Positions 48,801-59,397 of a DNA stretch of 64,000 bases are shown here, in pieces. Numbering within the stretch: position 1 is the first letter of the stretch; each line of letters opens with the position of its first letter. The stretch covers positions 8,494,001 to 8,558,000 of the forward strand of contig NC_083520.1 in assembly GCF_032362555.1 (NCBI RefSeq). The letters are read 5' to 3'. The position numbers and the translations under genes were made by a program. Origin of the DNA: Amyelois transitella. Taxonomy: Eukaryota; Arthropoda; Insecta; Lepidoptera; Pyralidae. Under the pieces are notes generated by a model. That model was not told the DNA's origin, made no database searches, and worked only from the letters and a program-made list of their open reading frames with translations.

Positions 48801-49695
48801 AGCCGGGGCGGGTCGCTAGTTGTATCTAAAATAGATCATGCCACGATGATGGCATGGAGTCTTTGGTAGTGAGGCTCCAATGGTTGGGTTCTAATTTAAC
48901 ATCTGTCATAACTACAATGACTCCTACGAATTTTGTTACGGCTCTGGGAAACATTGTAAATAAACCTGTAAACTTATACATTTAGCCATTTTATACCGAA
49001 GTCACGAACTGGCTTTTTAAATTCATTGACATATTGTTTTTCTTTTTTTCCTCTTTCTCAACTGGTTACAAACCAGCAGTTGAGTTACACAAACAAAGGG
49101 GGTAAATGGTATAAAGTCTTATGTATTCACCACTTTTCAGATTTAGTAGACCAAGACGCCTTGTACGAAGCCCTCAAAAACAAGAAAATCTACGCCGCCG
49201 GCCTTGACGTCACCACGCCAGAGCCTCTGCCCAAAGACCATAAACTGCTGTCGCTTCCTAATGTTTGTAAGTATATCCTACTAATATTATAAATGCGAAA
49301 GTTTGTGAGTATGTCAGGATGTCAGTATTTTTTTTTTTTTTTTTGGGACAAATTACACAGATTGAGTTAGCCTCGATGTAAGTTCGAAACTTGTGTTACG
49401 AGATACTAACTCAACGATACTATATTTTATAATAAATACGTATATAGATAAACATCCAAGACCCAGGCCAATCAGAGAAAGTTCGTTTCTCACGGAACGG
49501 ACGGTTCAAACGGAAGGTGTTTCTCCTTCCAAAATGCTCTAACCAAAGCATACATTCCATTTTATTTCCTCAGTCATACTGCCCCACATCGGAAGCGCGA
49601 CAGTGCGCACACGCAGCGACATGGGCGTGCTAGCGGCAAGGAACGTAGTCCAAGCACTCAGCGGAAAACCACTCATCACACCAGTGTTGCCATAA
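45836..49695 (+). CDS. GRHPR: Glyoxylate/hydroxypyruvate reductase-like gene, tandem copy 2, with signal-peptide-like N-terminus
   Basis: Exons 45836-45978, 46625-46773, 47392-47581, 47902-48065, 48418-48582, 49141-49266 and 49574-49695 join to 1059 nt, giving 352 residues. Exons 3-6 have exactly the lengths seen in copy 1 (190, 164, 165, 126 nt), with the same phases. Motifs are GFGGIG at 185-190, Arg269 (NVGRG), Glu298 (TPEP) and His317 (LPHIG). The first ATG adds 24 residues (two Arg, a hydrophobic run [11 protein letters not shown], then polar residues) before Met25 in TMANLKVLV. From Met25 the protein is 328 residues, the normal family length. So the start is uncertain: Met1 predicts entry into the secretory pathway, Met25 a cytosolic enzyme. 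Exon 2 uses the AG at 46623-46624, because the later AG at 46645-46646 breaks the frame. The sequence differs clearly from copy 1. Confidence 0.9.
47084..47361 (-). repeat. Full-length SINE-A in GRHPR copy 2 intron 2, with target-site duplication
   Basis: Element about 47096-47349 on the minus strand. ACCGTAATGTGC flanks it at 47084-47095 and 47350-47361. It ends about 30 bp before the exon 3 acceptor. Confidence 0.92.
48635..48820 (-). repeat. Retroposon end, 'CCCCGGCTTCGCACGG' family, copy 2 (GRHPR copy 2 intron 5)
   Basis: Reverse complement of the 7440-7622 and 58432-58616 copies, from 'ATCACTACATAGTATAAAAC' to GGGTCGCTAGT. Confidence 0.85.
49331..49490 (-). repeat. SINE-B copy in GRHPR copy 2 intron 6
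   Basis: A run of T (poly-A tail on the minus strand) followed by 'GGGACAAATTACACAG' and the SINE-B body to 'GAGAAAGTTCGTTTCTCA'. The tRNA-like head is missing. Confidence 0.8.
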
Positions 49696-49785
49696 TATTC
49701 AACTAATTTTAGGCATTAATTTATCTCTAAAGCAGCATGTTATTAATTGACTTATATGTTAATTTAAGTATATAAATTATGTGAT

Positions 49786-49791
49786 AATAAA
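49786..49791 (+). terminator. Polyadenylation signal of GRHPR copy 2
   Basis: AATAAA lies 91 bp after the stop codon of copy 2, in AT-rich 3' UTR sequence. Confidence 0.6.
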
Positions 49792-50519
49792 AAATATTTA
49801 ATGACTTATTCTTTCATTAATACTCTGACATGTCCCTGCAATGTTAATTAGCATGCAGAGACATGTCGGGTCTATACATAGTAGAAATATCTCATCAAAA
49901 TTCTATGAATCTACTGATAAATTATAAAAATATGAAATCAAGATAAATACATTGATGTTACAGGATACAATTTATTATATAAGAAGTATAAACAAACTAT
50001 GAATAATTACACAATAATTAACAATAATATAGAATTGGCATAACCCCTTATGTTTTTATCCAAGGGCGAAACAGTTTTGGAATTCCCAGATAGACCTATC
50101 CAGTATCAATAGTCACACAACTCATTGTGGCTTTTTTTAAATTCCTATCACATTCCCAATGGATATAGCCCAGATATTACCCCCAATAGATTCCATTTGG
50201 CGCCCACGGTCACCACACATTAATGATTTATCACAGATTATTTCTTAGTATATAAGTGATGAAACCCCTTTCATTTTGAAGGAATCAATTTGCATGATTG
50301 TAAAATTACAACTTTTATGCTAATTACAAAACTATTTGGACTATAAGAATTAGTTTAGATCATTCACCCCACAATTCTTTTACCACGCAAACAAGTATTG
50401 ATACATGCTTAATCTATTGTGGGTAATCTGTGGTATAGCCTTATAGGATAACACAGGCTATATAAGTCATAACCTCAGTCAACTCAGGTAAAGCGCCAAG
50501 CATGAGTTGATAAGAAAAT

Positions 50520-50525
50520 TTTATT
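50520..50525 (-). terminator. Likely polyadenylation signal of LAMTOR3
   Basis: TTTATT on the plus strand reads AATAAA on the minus strand, about 135 bp beyond the LAMTOR3 stop codon. Confidence 0.45.
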
Positions 50526-50660
50526 AATTTCAAATCCATCCAGGAATTTCAAAAGCAAAAATATAGCCCATTATAGCAATATAATATATATTATTTCAAT
50601 GCCCACTTTTAGTAGGTATGAATAGGTATAAACCTGTATAATAAGCTTAAATCACGAACT

Positions 50661-51202
50661 CTAAGCCCCCGCCTCTGACACTACAACCGCCAAGTCTTTC
50701 AGGAACGGCTCTATTTGACTCTCCAGAGACAGAATGTGGCCAGTGTTGGCGTTGTCACTACCGATGAATGTAATAACCAGGGGCAGTTTGTTCATTTGAA
50801 TCACCTGAAAGTTTATTTAACCATTGAGTTCATATTAATATTTTTTCATTTACTGTTAATGTAAAATCGCAGCAAATAAAAGTAGCTACCTGATAACTAG
50901 AATACATCGAAATAATAGTTTTATTCCTTCCTAATCCTAGTTTGCTAGCTTGATCTGTCGCCATCCCAAACGTCGAAATAAAGTTCGGCCGGAGGGCTAA
51001 TTGTGGAGCTCTTTCGGTAACTGACCGTACCAAAGGCACACCATCCCGGTCAGTTATTATTATACAGTGTAGACCATTTACCCTGAAAGAAATTAAGGGG
51101 ACTGTTGTAAACTTTGTTTCAAAAAAATTATAGTGAAATTGGTTGCTTCGTTACCCACTTTTCTAATAAATTGTTCAGATATTTCCGTAAATCTTCGACC
51201 AT
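50661..51202 (-). CDS. LAMTOR3: LAMTOR3 (MP1), Ragulator subunit (3 exons)
   Basis: Read on the minus strand, exons 51202-51159, 51082-50890 and 50804-50661 join to 381 nt, giving 126 residues (human protein 124). Recognisable blocks are NGLHCIIITDRDGVPLV, then ALRPNFISTFGMATDQ, GLGRNKTIISMYSSYQ, and the C-terminal SDNANTGHILSLESQIEPFL. These align residue by residue with the roadblock-fold protein LAMTOR3. In the family it pairs with LAMTOR2 inside Ragulator on late endosomes and lysosomes, supporting Rag GTPase/mTORC1 and MEK-ERK signalling. The exon 1 donor GTGGGT was chosen over the nearby GTAACG because only it keeps the frame into NGLHCI. The gene ends tail-to-tail with GRHPR copy 2 and is head-to-head with Tab2, with the two start codons 0.8 kb apart. 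Confidence 0.93.
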
Positions 51203-52002
51203 TTTGTAAAATTAATTAGTGAGATCTACTTGGTACGTGAAAGTAGATAAACAAAGGCGAATTATCTAAATTTACATAAAAATGACTCCGTGTTGTTTGG
51301 CTAGCTTGGCCTGGCCATTCCTTCTGTCAAGTCAAAAGTGACAGATGTTGGACACTTAACAGTGAAATTGACAATACTTTTTATCTTTCAGGCACAAGAA
51401 TATCACAAACTTCCAATAAGTCATAGACAAAGTCATAACTTTTAACATAATATGACAACAAAAAATAAAATTCTTGTCCGTGGTAAAATGGCAGAAATGG
51501 ATTGACATGACAACTTTGTCTGCGATTTGATTTTCGTAATTTATTTTTGGGTACAATACATTAGTACTGCCTTTGTACTTTTTATGTCCCTTGGATTAAT
51601 GAATACGGTTTAAATCAACTAAAAAAGTGTAGTGGTATATTTAAAACAAGAAACTGTTTTGCTAAAAATGTTGCAACTTCTCGAAAAATAGCTTTGGTAT
51701 GATAACAAAAGATATAAAAGTTGAGTGTTGTCTTGTTGTATTATCTTTTTCATTACTTGTGTTCCATTGAGACTAACAAGACATGAAAGTAAGAAGCCGT
51801 CAATATCTGGGTATGTATACGTAACTGTACAGAATCGGGAATTTTAGGATTGTGACGTCACGAAGTCTGCGTGATTTATTTACAGTGTACACAGCATTAA
51901 AATGTTAACTTGTTGTTGCAAGTAAGCGTAATATCATTATCTATCGTCTGGTACGGATACACGAAGCAGTATAGCGGTGGGCTCCCGCTAGGATGGGCGG
52001 CG
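51203..52002. promoter_or_regulatory. Shared intergenic region between LAMTOR3 and Tab2, with a short upstream ORF
   Basis: The 800 bp between the two divergent start codons must hold both promoters and 5' UTRs. It is AT-rich in the middle and GC-richer next to Tab2. An upstream ATG at 51902 opens an 8-codon reading frame ending in TAA at 51925, in a different frame from Tab2. A donor-like GTAAGC follows CAA at 51921, so part of the Tab2 leader may be spliced. No TATA box or initiator can be assigned with confidence. Confidence 0.5.
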
Positions 52003-55000
52003 ATGTCTGCCCCCTCCGAGAGTGCTACGAGCCCCTCACCGTGTGCATGCACTAATATATCGCTTATGCAATTGTTCCATGAGCTAAAGCAGAAGTTTCC
52101 CGGCGTCCCTGATCATGTTGTGTCAAACACTATTGAACTTTACTGCCACGATAAACAAGCTTGTGAGACCCACTTGCATAAAGAAATCAAGGCCTCCCTA
52201 ACGCATGCATACCATGCATCCTCGTCGGCAGCAGCGCGTCAGCTCAACGAACTCAAACTTAACCCACCTGGAAAGTGTCGCAATCAGTCTATAACCAAGC
52301 ATGAGATTGCCAAGTCTTCAGCAATAAAGTCTGTCATTTGCCAAGGACCTCAGACTGCTATATTAAGCTCACCTATTATAAATGATAGTGACAAGAAACT
52401 AAACACTGATGCAAATCAAAATCTTGTTGAAGAAATAAAAGAAAAGGAACAGGAGACTAACAACAACTCAACACCTGTAACAGTCATCAATTTAGACAAT
52501 TGTTCGGTGAAATATAATGCTGATACTCCTAGTGACATTGAATTAACAAATGAGAATGTTATAGAACAAGTAAATGCACCAGTTTTTCCAACTCCACTGG
52601 AGAAGATTATCAATTTGGAACAGCCAGAAAGTGCAGGTTACAGGATTCTAAAAAGCAATAAAATTAAAAGTAATTTAAACGAAAAGCTAGAAAAAGGGAA
52701 AGAGAAGAAAACATTTAAAAAGGAGGAATCAATACCTGTTACACAGGAAAAGTCTACAGAAGTATCACAAGAGAAAACTACTGAAGTGTCTCCAGAAAAA
52801 CCAAAACGGCCCAACACACTAGATTTTGTTAAACCAAATCCAGATATTGCATTTAAACAGACATTGAAGGAACCAGAAGTAGAGCCAAATAGAACTGTAT
52901 CACCCATACCAACTAAACATGAGAATCAAGCTAAAGACACCAACACACCAAATTCACAATACAGGATTGAAAGAGGGTATCCTCTGAATTTATCAGTTAA
53001 TGTTAACTGTCATATGGACTTGAGTCGTTTTGAGAATCCATGGTTTGAAGATTACGATAATCAAAGAGCTATAACTTCGGTAAATTTGACTGTTTGTACA
53101 CCAACTTCGAGTATGGCTAGTCCGGCAAGAGAGGCGGGGGATGAGGACGGAGGTTTCGAGGGGCATGTGACAGTGACAGTGAGCCCGAGTACGGCAAGAG
53201 CCCCTAGACGTAGGGCTCCGCCACCACCGAGCCAGCAGTCGCGGATTGACTCGCCGAGGCCTGCCAGGGCCGCTCCAGAGCCACCGGGATCATCAAATAG
53301 TAAGTGCCAAATAGAACTGTTCATTGCATTTGCATCATACAGTTATTAACATTCCCAATGAAACCTTTACTAAATCTTTATTACATAAATAATTTATTGT
53401 AAATGCGAAAGTAAGTTCATTTGTTTGTTACCTCTTCACGTAATATCTACTGAAATCTTTTTAAAATATCACATATATACTGGGTAACTTTCATCCCCAT
53501 AAAAACAAGAACTTGCAATTCGTAACTTTTGGTGGTGTTTAATTCGTTACTTTTCATACGTGGCGCTAACTTCGTCACTATTATATATTCACGCGGGCGA
53601 TGGCGAGTGTGAAAAACACAAAAGGTTTTGGATGCCATAGGAAATGACTCAATGATAATGGCACAAAATAATTTGTTTTCCCAGCTGACCATGAAATGAA
53701 AGAGAGAGACCAGAAATGCTATCTTATTTCAGAGTAAACAATAAAAAAAATTTCTACAACATTATTTAAAACAAAGGTCAGGAAACAATAAGAGAAAATA
53801 CTCTTTGAGTAAGAGAGATGCCCTTATCTAGGAGAGTATTGCACATTGATAAAGTACAATAAGAAGCTTAGTCACGCTGCAATGTCTTTCAGTGAATAGA
53901 ATATTTTTTTTTATTTTATGTTTGTATCTTGTAATGCCTAGAAATTGTCAAGGAATCATTGGTATATATGTATATCTTCTCACTTTCTAACCACTCTGCA
54001 CTTATAATCATGACCCTGATGAGTAAGGTTTAAACACTAAATGAGGAAACCTAAACCATATTGCATCATGTGTGGCTACATTGCCATCCAGGCATAGATG
54101 TAGATTTCCACACACTGTTTTCCCTCACCGTAAAAGCATCAGGATTACTCGAGTGCTATCCGAAAGGGGTCTATTTATTGTTATATACTGCCGGGAGCCA
54201 CATAGCACGTCCATGCTCTTGATTCTCGAATTCTCGATCCGACCTCTCGACTTGACAATTAACTTCATTGATTCTTAAAATTTTTATGGTATTCCAAATT
54301 CCAATATTGTAACTTATCATCCCAACTTTTCAGTACGTTCCCTGATCGAGCGGCAGAAGGAGCGGCGCGATCGTCTCGCGAAGGCTCTAGAAGAGGAAAA
54401 GAGACGGCTAGCGCAGCTGACGCGGGAGACGGAGATCCTTGCCGCGCCTCCGCCCCCGCCGTCCGCGGCACAGAGCCTCAAGGAATACGTGGAGAGATTG
54501 AGGAGTCAATGCGACACGTTGGCAAAGAGGCTAGAAATGAGGGGCAATGGTAAGGAACTTTTTGATTGAATATATGTATTAATGGTGTTATTTTTTTTTT
54601 TATTAATAAATTTCATTGGTTTTGGTAAATTTGTCTCTATTTTACCACCTACCAATTTTCATGCGTACATATCTCGGTTTCCCTTATTTGGCTTTCTAAC
54701 CACACACTTAAAAAGACCTACACACTTTTTTGAATGAATTAATAACAATACTTAATGTTCAAAGAATTGATATTGTATATTCATCACCTGCAAGCAATCT
54801 GTCACTATTTGAATCTCAACACCGTCATCGTAAAGTGGTTTTAATATGACTATTTGAATCTCAACACCGTCATCAAGCCGAACAGCAGAAGGTGGCTTTT
54901 CAGTTTACAAACCTGTTGGCTCTGTCTACCTCGTATGGAATAATAGACGTTTTTATATGAATGAAGGTATATTTATATTCGCACGTAACCTTGTACCTTC

Positions 55001-58000
55001 ATTTGTATTTAAATAGAAGTACGTATGTACATAGTAGATAAATCACTTGAGTGAGTAGTATGTATAGTAGATGAATGAAACAATATTTTTTCATGATTCA
55101 CTAAACAATTCATAATCTGACGATAAGGAGGAGTGCACAAAGGAAACATTTACTGACGCACTTTTAATCTGCTTTTTTCGTGAATTACAACTAAGCGACA
55201 CTTATCAGCTTCAATGCAGGTCAGGTAGCGAAGAAAAACCAGAGTTTTATTTAGAATAGGGTAATATAATATTGTTATACAATAATAGGGTATTAGAATC
55301 TCTTTCCCGATGATGTCATAAGAGCTGACTAAGGGAATTAGCTCGCTTCTAGGCAACAATCATGATTCAAGTTGGGTCAGGTTACCATATTAAAAAGACT
55401 GAGTAACACCCTATTCCTGGATCATAATCCTGGAAATATATGACCTGGTCTTCTCTCCGGGTAGAATGAAATTGGGATAAAGGCCGGGTGACCACACTAC
55501 CTAATAATATAATAAAGCTTATTATTAGGTAGTACCTACCGGCACCAATAGAAAAAAAGAATAGGACCACTCCATGACTAAGGGCTAGGCTTACAAACTT
55601 GGGATTCTTCTTTTAGGCAATGGGCTGGCAACCTGTCACTATTTGAATCTCAATTCTATCTCAAAGCCAAATAGCTGAACGTGGCCTATCAGTCTTGGCA
55701 AAGCTGCTGGCTCTGTCTACCCCGCAGGGGATATAGACATGATAATATATTAGGTAGTGTGGTTAACTGGTAAATTTTAAACTAGCTCTCGCCCGCTTCT
55801 CCGCCCCTGTTACGATTAAATGTCAGTTTTTGTCGTTGCCGCAGGAATCGCCTATGAACAAGGATCAAATAATATTTGTATAAAGTTTCATCAAAATTGG
55901 TTAAGTGGTTTATCAATGTCAAAAAATCTAACTTTTTATACAATTATTAGTTGAGATTTACTGTCATTACAGATTTGCTTACTGTCTAGATATTTAAGAC
56001 TGGTACGGTTTATATCTGTGATTTTTTTTAGTGAGCTAGTGAATATATATCGATTATCATTATGGGTTATGAGACAAGATTAAGATATTTATGGATAATT
56101 ATATTTCTTTTTAACATACATGAGTCATTATACCTGAAAAGATAAAATGACTATAACTAATCAATTCAGTTTATGAGTTATGTGATATTTATCTCCAAAT
56201 GAATCATAATTTGTAGAATATGTACATGCATTATGTACATATTTAATACTATAGTAGTCAATTGAAAGCCGTATAAGAACATGACATACTCATATAAGGT
56301 ATAGCCATGTTGCAAGCATGCAACATGGCTATACCTTATATGTGAAAATACATACATACATACATAAACTCACGCCTCTTTCCCGGAGGGGTAGGCAGAG
56401 ACTACCTCTTTCCACTTGCCACGATCCCTGCATACTTCCTTTGCTTCATCCACATTCATAACTCTCTTCATGCAAGCTCGGCGGTTTCGGGCACTTTTGA
56501 CCTGACCCTTCACCAGGACGTCCTTAATTTGATCAAGATATGTTCGTCTAGGTCTTCCCACCCCGACCTTTCCCTCCACACTCTCCTTGTATATCTGCTT
56601 AGTCAACCTGTTTTCATTCATCCTCTCCACATGACCGAACCATCTCAACATACCCTTTTCTATTCCTGTAACTACATCTTCTTTCACATCACAACATTCC
56701 CTTATCACGCTGTTCCTTATCCGGTCACTCAATTTCACACCCAACATACTCCTTAACGCTCTCATTTCCACTGCATTTATTCTGCTTTCGTGCTTCTTTT
56801 GCCATACCCAACTTTCACTCCCATACATTAATGTCGGGACCAACACGCCCCTGTGCACAGCCAGTCGAGCCTTTTTGGATAGTTTCTGACTGCTCATAAA
56901 GGCATGCAAAGCTCCATTCACCATGTTCCCCGCGTTCACTCTCCTTTCAATATCACTATCACACTTGCCATCTGATGTAAACTTTGATCCTAGATATACA
57001 AACTCTTTCACTTGCTCAACTTTTTCTCCTCCAATCAAAATATTACATGCTGTCATTTCTTTCTCCATTTCAAAAACCAGTGTTTTAGTTTTACTTACGT
57101 TCACTTTCATTCCTTTCTCTTTTAAAGCTTCATGCATACAGTTTACCATCTCCTGTAACTCCTCCGCTGATGACGCCAGTATAACCTGATCGTCGGCATA
57201 GAGCAGACATTTGACGAGTAATTCATTCATCCTTAATCCACTTTCAGACTCTTTCAAATCTGTCAAACAACTATCCATAAATAGGTTGAACAGCCACGGT
57301 GACGCAACACATCCCTGCCTAACACCTTTCTCAATCTTAAACCACTCAGTGTGCGCTCCGTTTATCCTGACACAAGCACTCGAATCCTCATATAAGGATT
57401 TCAGTGCTCGTATCAAGAGACTGCTCACCCCATGCATAGAAAGTGCTGACCACAATTCATTCCTCTCAACTCTGTCATAGGCCTTTTCCAAATCCACGAA
57501 TGTGCAATAGACTTTTTGACTCTTGGCCAAAAACTTTTCGGCTATGCACCGCAAAGAAAAGACCTGATCAGTACATCCCATTCCCTTTCGAAATCCCGCT
57601 TGAGCATCCCATATTTTGTCATCAGTGAAAATTAAAATAAAAAAATATCCTATTTTCTTGTTTAGAAAAGTAGATAATGCATTTATATTTTCCTATAAGT
57701 CGTTTATGGGTATGTTTGTCTTTATATATTTTTAGCTAGAAAACGCCCGCACTCCTCCCGAATAAATCGCAACAACCCGTTAACTTCCGTCCCAGCGGGA
57801 ATTTTGATAAATTTATTCTTAGTGCACCCCAAGCAACGCATAACATATATAGCTTACTAGCTGACGCGGCAAACGCTGTTTTGCCAATTATTTTTATATA
57901 TTACTAGAGGCCGCCCGCGACTTCGTCCGCATGGAAACCCTATCAATCCCGCGGGAACTCTGGGATAAAAAGTAGCCTATGTGTTATTCTGGGTCTTCAG

Positions 58001-58971
58001 CTACCTACATACCAAATTTCATGGTAATCGGTTCAGCAGTTTTTGCGTGAAAGAGTAACAAACATCCATACATACATACAAACTTTCGCCTTTATAATAG
58101 TAGTAGGATTACGAAACCCTATTTTTTTCCAAAATAAAATATACTCTATGTTATTCGTGGATAATGTAGCTTTCGAATGGTGAAAGAATTTTTAAAATCG
58201 GTCCAGTAGTTTTTGAGCCTATTCATTACAACCAAACAAACAAAGTTTTCCTCTTTATAATATTAGTGTAGATACTCCAAATTTCAAGTGTTTTGGGGAT
58301 GTGCGTTGTCTGTCAGTTAGTGCACGCAAGCCTTTATAATGCCTATACTCTTGCCTTTAAAATCTCGCTGTTATCAAAGAACAAAGTGATGGGAAGCGAA
58401 TTCCAGATTTTAGCAGATCGCATTATAAAAGACTAGCGACCCGCCCCGGCTTCGCACGGGTGCAAAATTCGGAAAAAATTATACATAAAAACCTTCCTCT
58501 TGAATCACTCTACCTGTTACAAAAAACCGCATCAAAATCCGTTGCGTAATTTTAAAGATTTAAGCATACAGACAAACAGACTAAAATAGCAACTTTGTTT
58601 TATACTATGTAGTGATTTGGCGGATAGCGAACTGCTTTATGTAGGTAGGGATGTCTATGTGTTTGGAATTCCCACCTTTCTCAAGTTATTAGTAGTAATT
58701 GTTGACATGAAAATTTTCAGAGCCCGACGAGCCGGACAACTTCTACAGCAACATCTACACGGGGCAGCGGCCATCGGCGTACTGGCAGTGCCACATGTGC
58801 ACGTTCAGGAATTTCCCCCTCCTCAACCGCTGTGAGGAGTGCGACATGCCGCGCATATACGTAGGTACGTCCCAACAGCCCCCCCCGCAGCGGGAGGGCT
58901 CAGTGAACTCCCGCCAGAGTGACTCCCCCCTAGTCGAGACCTACCAAGCCATGTCCCGGCTAAACGTTTGA
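52003..58971 (+). CDS. Tab2: TAK1-binding protein 2/3 homologue (Tab2): CUE domain plus NZF zinc finger
   Basis: Exons 52003-53299, 54334-54549 and 58721-58971 join to 1764 nt, giving 587 residues. Order of parts: a CUE ubiquitin-binding domain at about 21-60 (LMQLFHELKQKFPGVPDHVV); a long polar linker rich in Glu, Lys, Thr and Pro; a charged coiled coil at about 433-470 and 480-504 with a proline run between; and an NZF finger at 525-552 with Trp526, Cys528, Cys531, Cys542 and Cys545. Thr532-Phe533 and Glu543 match the residues that TAB2/TAB3 use to grip Lys63-linked ubiquitin. In insects Tab2 joins TAK1 to ubiquitin chains in Imd and JNK signalling. The first in-frame ATG, 52003, sits in GGCGGCGATGT. 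The frame is open 93 nt further upstream without another ATG. Intron 2 (4.2 kb) contains a LINE and SINEs. Confidence 0.9.
54788..54960 (+). repeat. SINE-A copy with internal duplication in Tab2 intron 2
   Basis: The block 'CTATTTGAATCTCAACACCG' occurs twice (about 54806 and 54851). It then continues to 'TTGGCTCTGTCTACCTCG'. Confidence 0.75.
55524..55758 (+). repeat. SINE-A copy in Tab2 intron 2, with 10-bp target-site duplication
   Basis: Element 55534-55748 flanked by ATTAGGTAGT at 55524-55533 and 55749-55758. The head part between 'AGGACCACTCCATG' and 'ACTAAGGGCTAGGC' is shortened. The upstream flank is half of a small palindrome (ACTACCTAATAATA at 55498-55511). Confidence 0.88.
56291..56342. 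repeat. 23-bp palindrome at the LINE insertion site
   Basis: The arm 56291-56313 (CATATAAGGTATAGCCATGT + TGC) is exactly complementary to 56320-56342; the spacer is AAGCAT. Its last base is the first base of the LINE target-site repeat. Confidence 0.93.
56350..57624 (-). mobile_element. 5'-truncated non-LTR retrotransposon (RTE-like LINE) with intact RT reading frame
   Basis: On the minus strand an uninterrupted frame runs from the truncation point at about 57624 to a stop at 56370, roughly 418 codons. It shows reverse transcriptase blocks in order: QAGFRKGMGCTDQ, VDLEKAYDRVERNEL, KGVRQGCVASPWLFN, the catalytic LLYADDQVILASS, VNVSKTKTLVF and EFVYLGSKF. A C-terminal region follows with MLRWFGHVERM and GRPRRTYLDQIKD. 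The endonuclease and first RT part are missing. The element ends in (TATG)n, as RTE-clade elements often do; clade naming is from memory. The direct repeat GTGAAAAT at 56342-56349 and 57625-57632 looks like its target-site duplication. The open frame suggests a recent insertion into Tab2 intron 2. It has no inferred role in Tab2. Confidence 0.9.
57858..58275 (+). repeat. Two nested retroposon ends in Tab2 intron 2
   Basis: The outer element begins CTAGCTGACGCGGCAAACG and resumes after about 58108 with 'CCCTATTTTTTTCCAAAATA', ending TTATAATATTAGTGTAGAT. Inside it lies a second one, 57904-58108, from ACTAGAGGCCGCCCGCGAC to 'CGCCTTTATAATAGTAG'. Confidence 0.75.
58432..58616 (+). repeat. Retroposon end, 'CCCCGGCTTCGCACGG' family, copy 3 (Tab2 intron 2)
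   Basis: Nearly identical to 7440-7622, complete from ACTAGCGACC to TATGTAGTGAT. It ends about 105 bp before the last Tab2 exon. Short related stubs lie at 32915-32945 and 44740-44775. Confidence 0.85.
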
Positions 58972-59391
58972 AGTTCCTGTGTGTGTGAAACAGTGTTTTT
59001 GAGGCTAATTTTTGATGACTTGTGTTGTGCTTCTAACCTAAGCATGGTGGCATGCCGAATTAACTTTGGAAAGTTCTATCGTTGTCGTGAAATCGGACTA
59101 ATTTTTTTTTTTAAAGACAATTGGAACTGTGCAAACATATCCTTTTTGAGATTTTATATTGTGAGCAGTTAAGTGTATTTTTGCATGTGTGTTCTTCGAT
59201 CTACATATGAGAATGTATATATTGGGACAAATAAATCAGGTCGCTTGCCCTTGCTGGCTGTGGTTTGATGTAAAATGATTTTTCGGACATTTACCTGCGG
59301 CCTGATGATTCTGTCTATTATTTGTTTTTAACAACTTTTCCCACATGTTCTCTTTTTAATCTAAATTAAAATTAGTTAGTAGCAATTGTTC

Positions 59392-59397
59392 AATAAA
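59392..59397 (+). terminator. Polyadenylation signal after the short Tab2 form
   Basis: AATAAA about 420 bp after the TGA at 58971. It would end a transcript that does not splice to the distal exons. Confidence 0.45.

Noticed and set aside
51910-52002. Tab2 starting further upstream in the same open frame
   Set aside because: There is no ATG between the stop at 51898-51900 and 52003; the frame is simply open through the leader.
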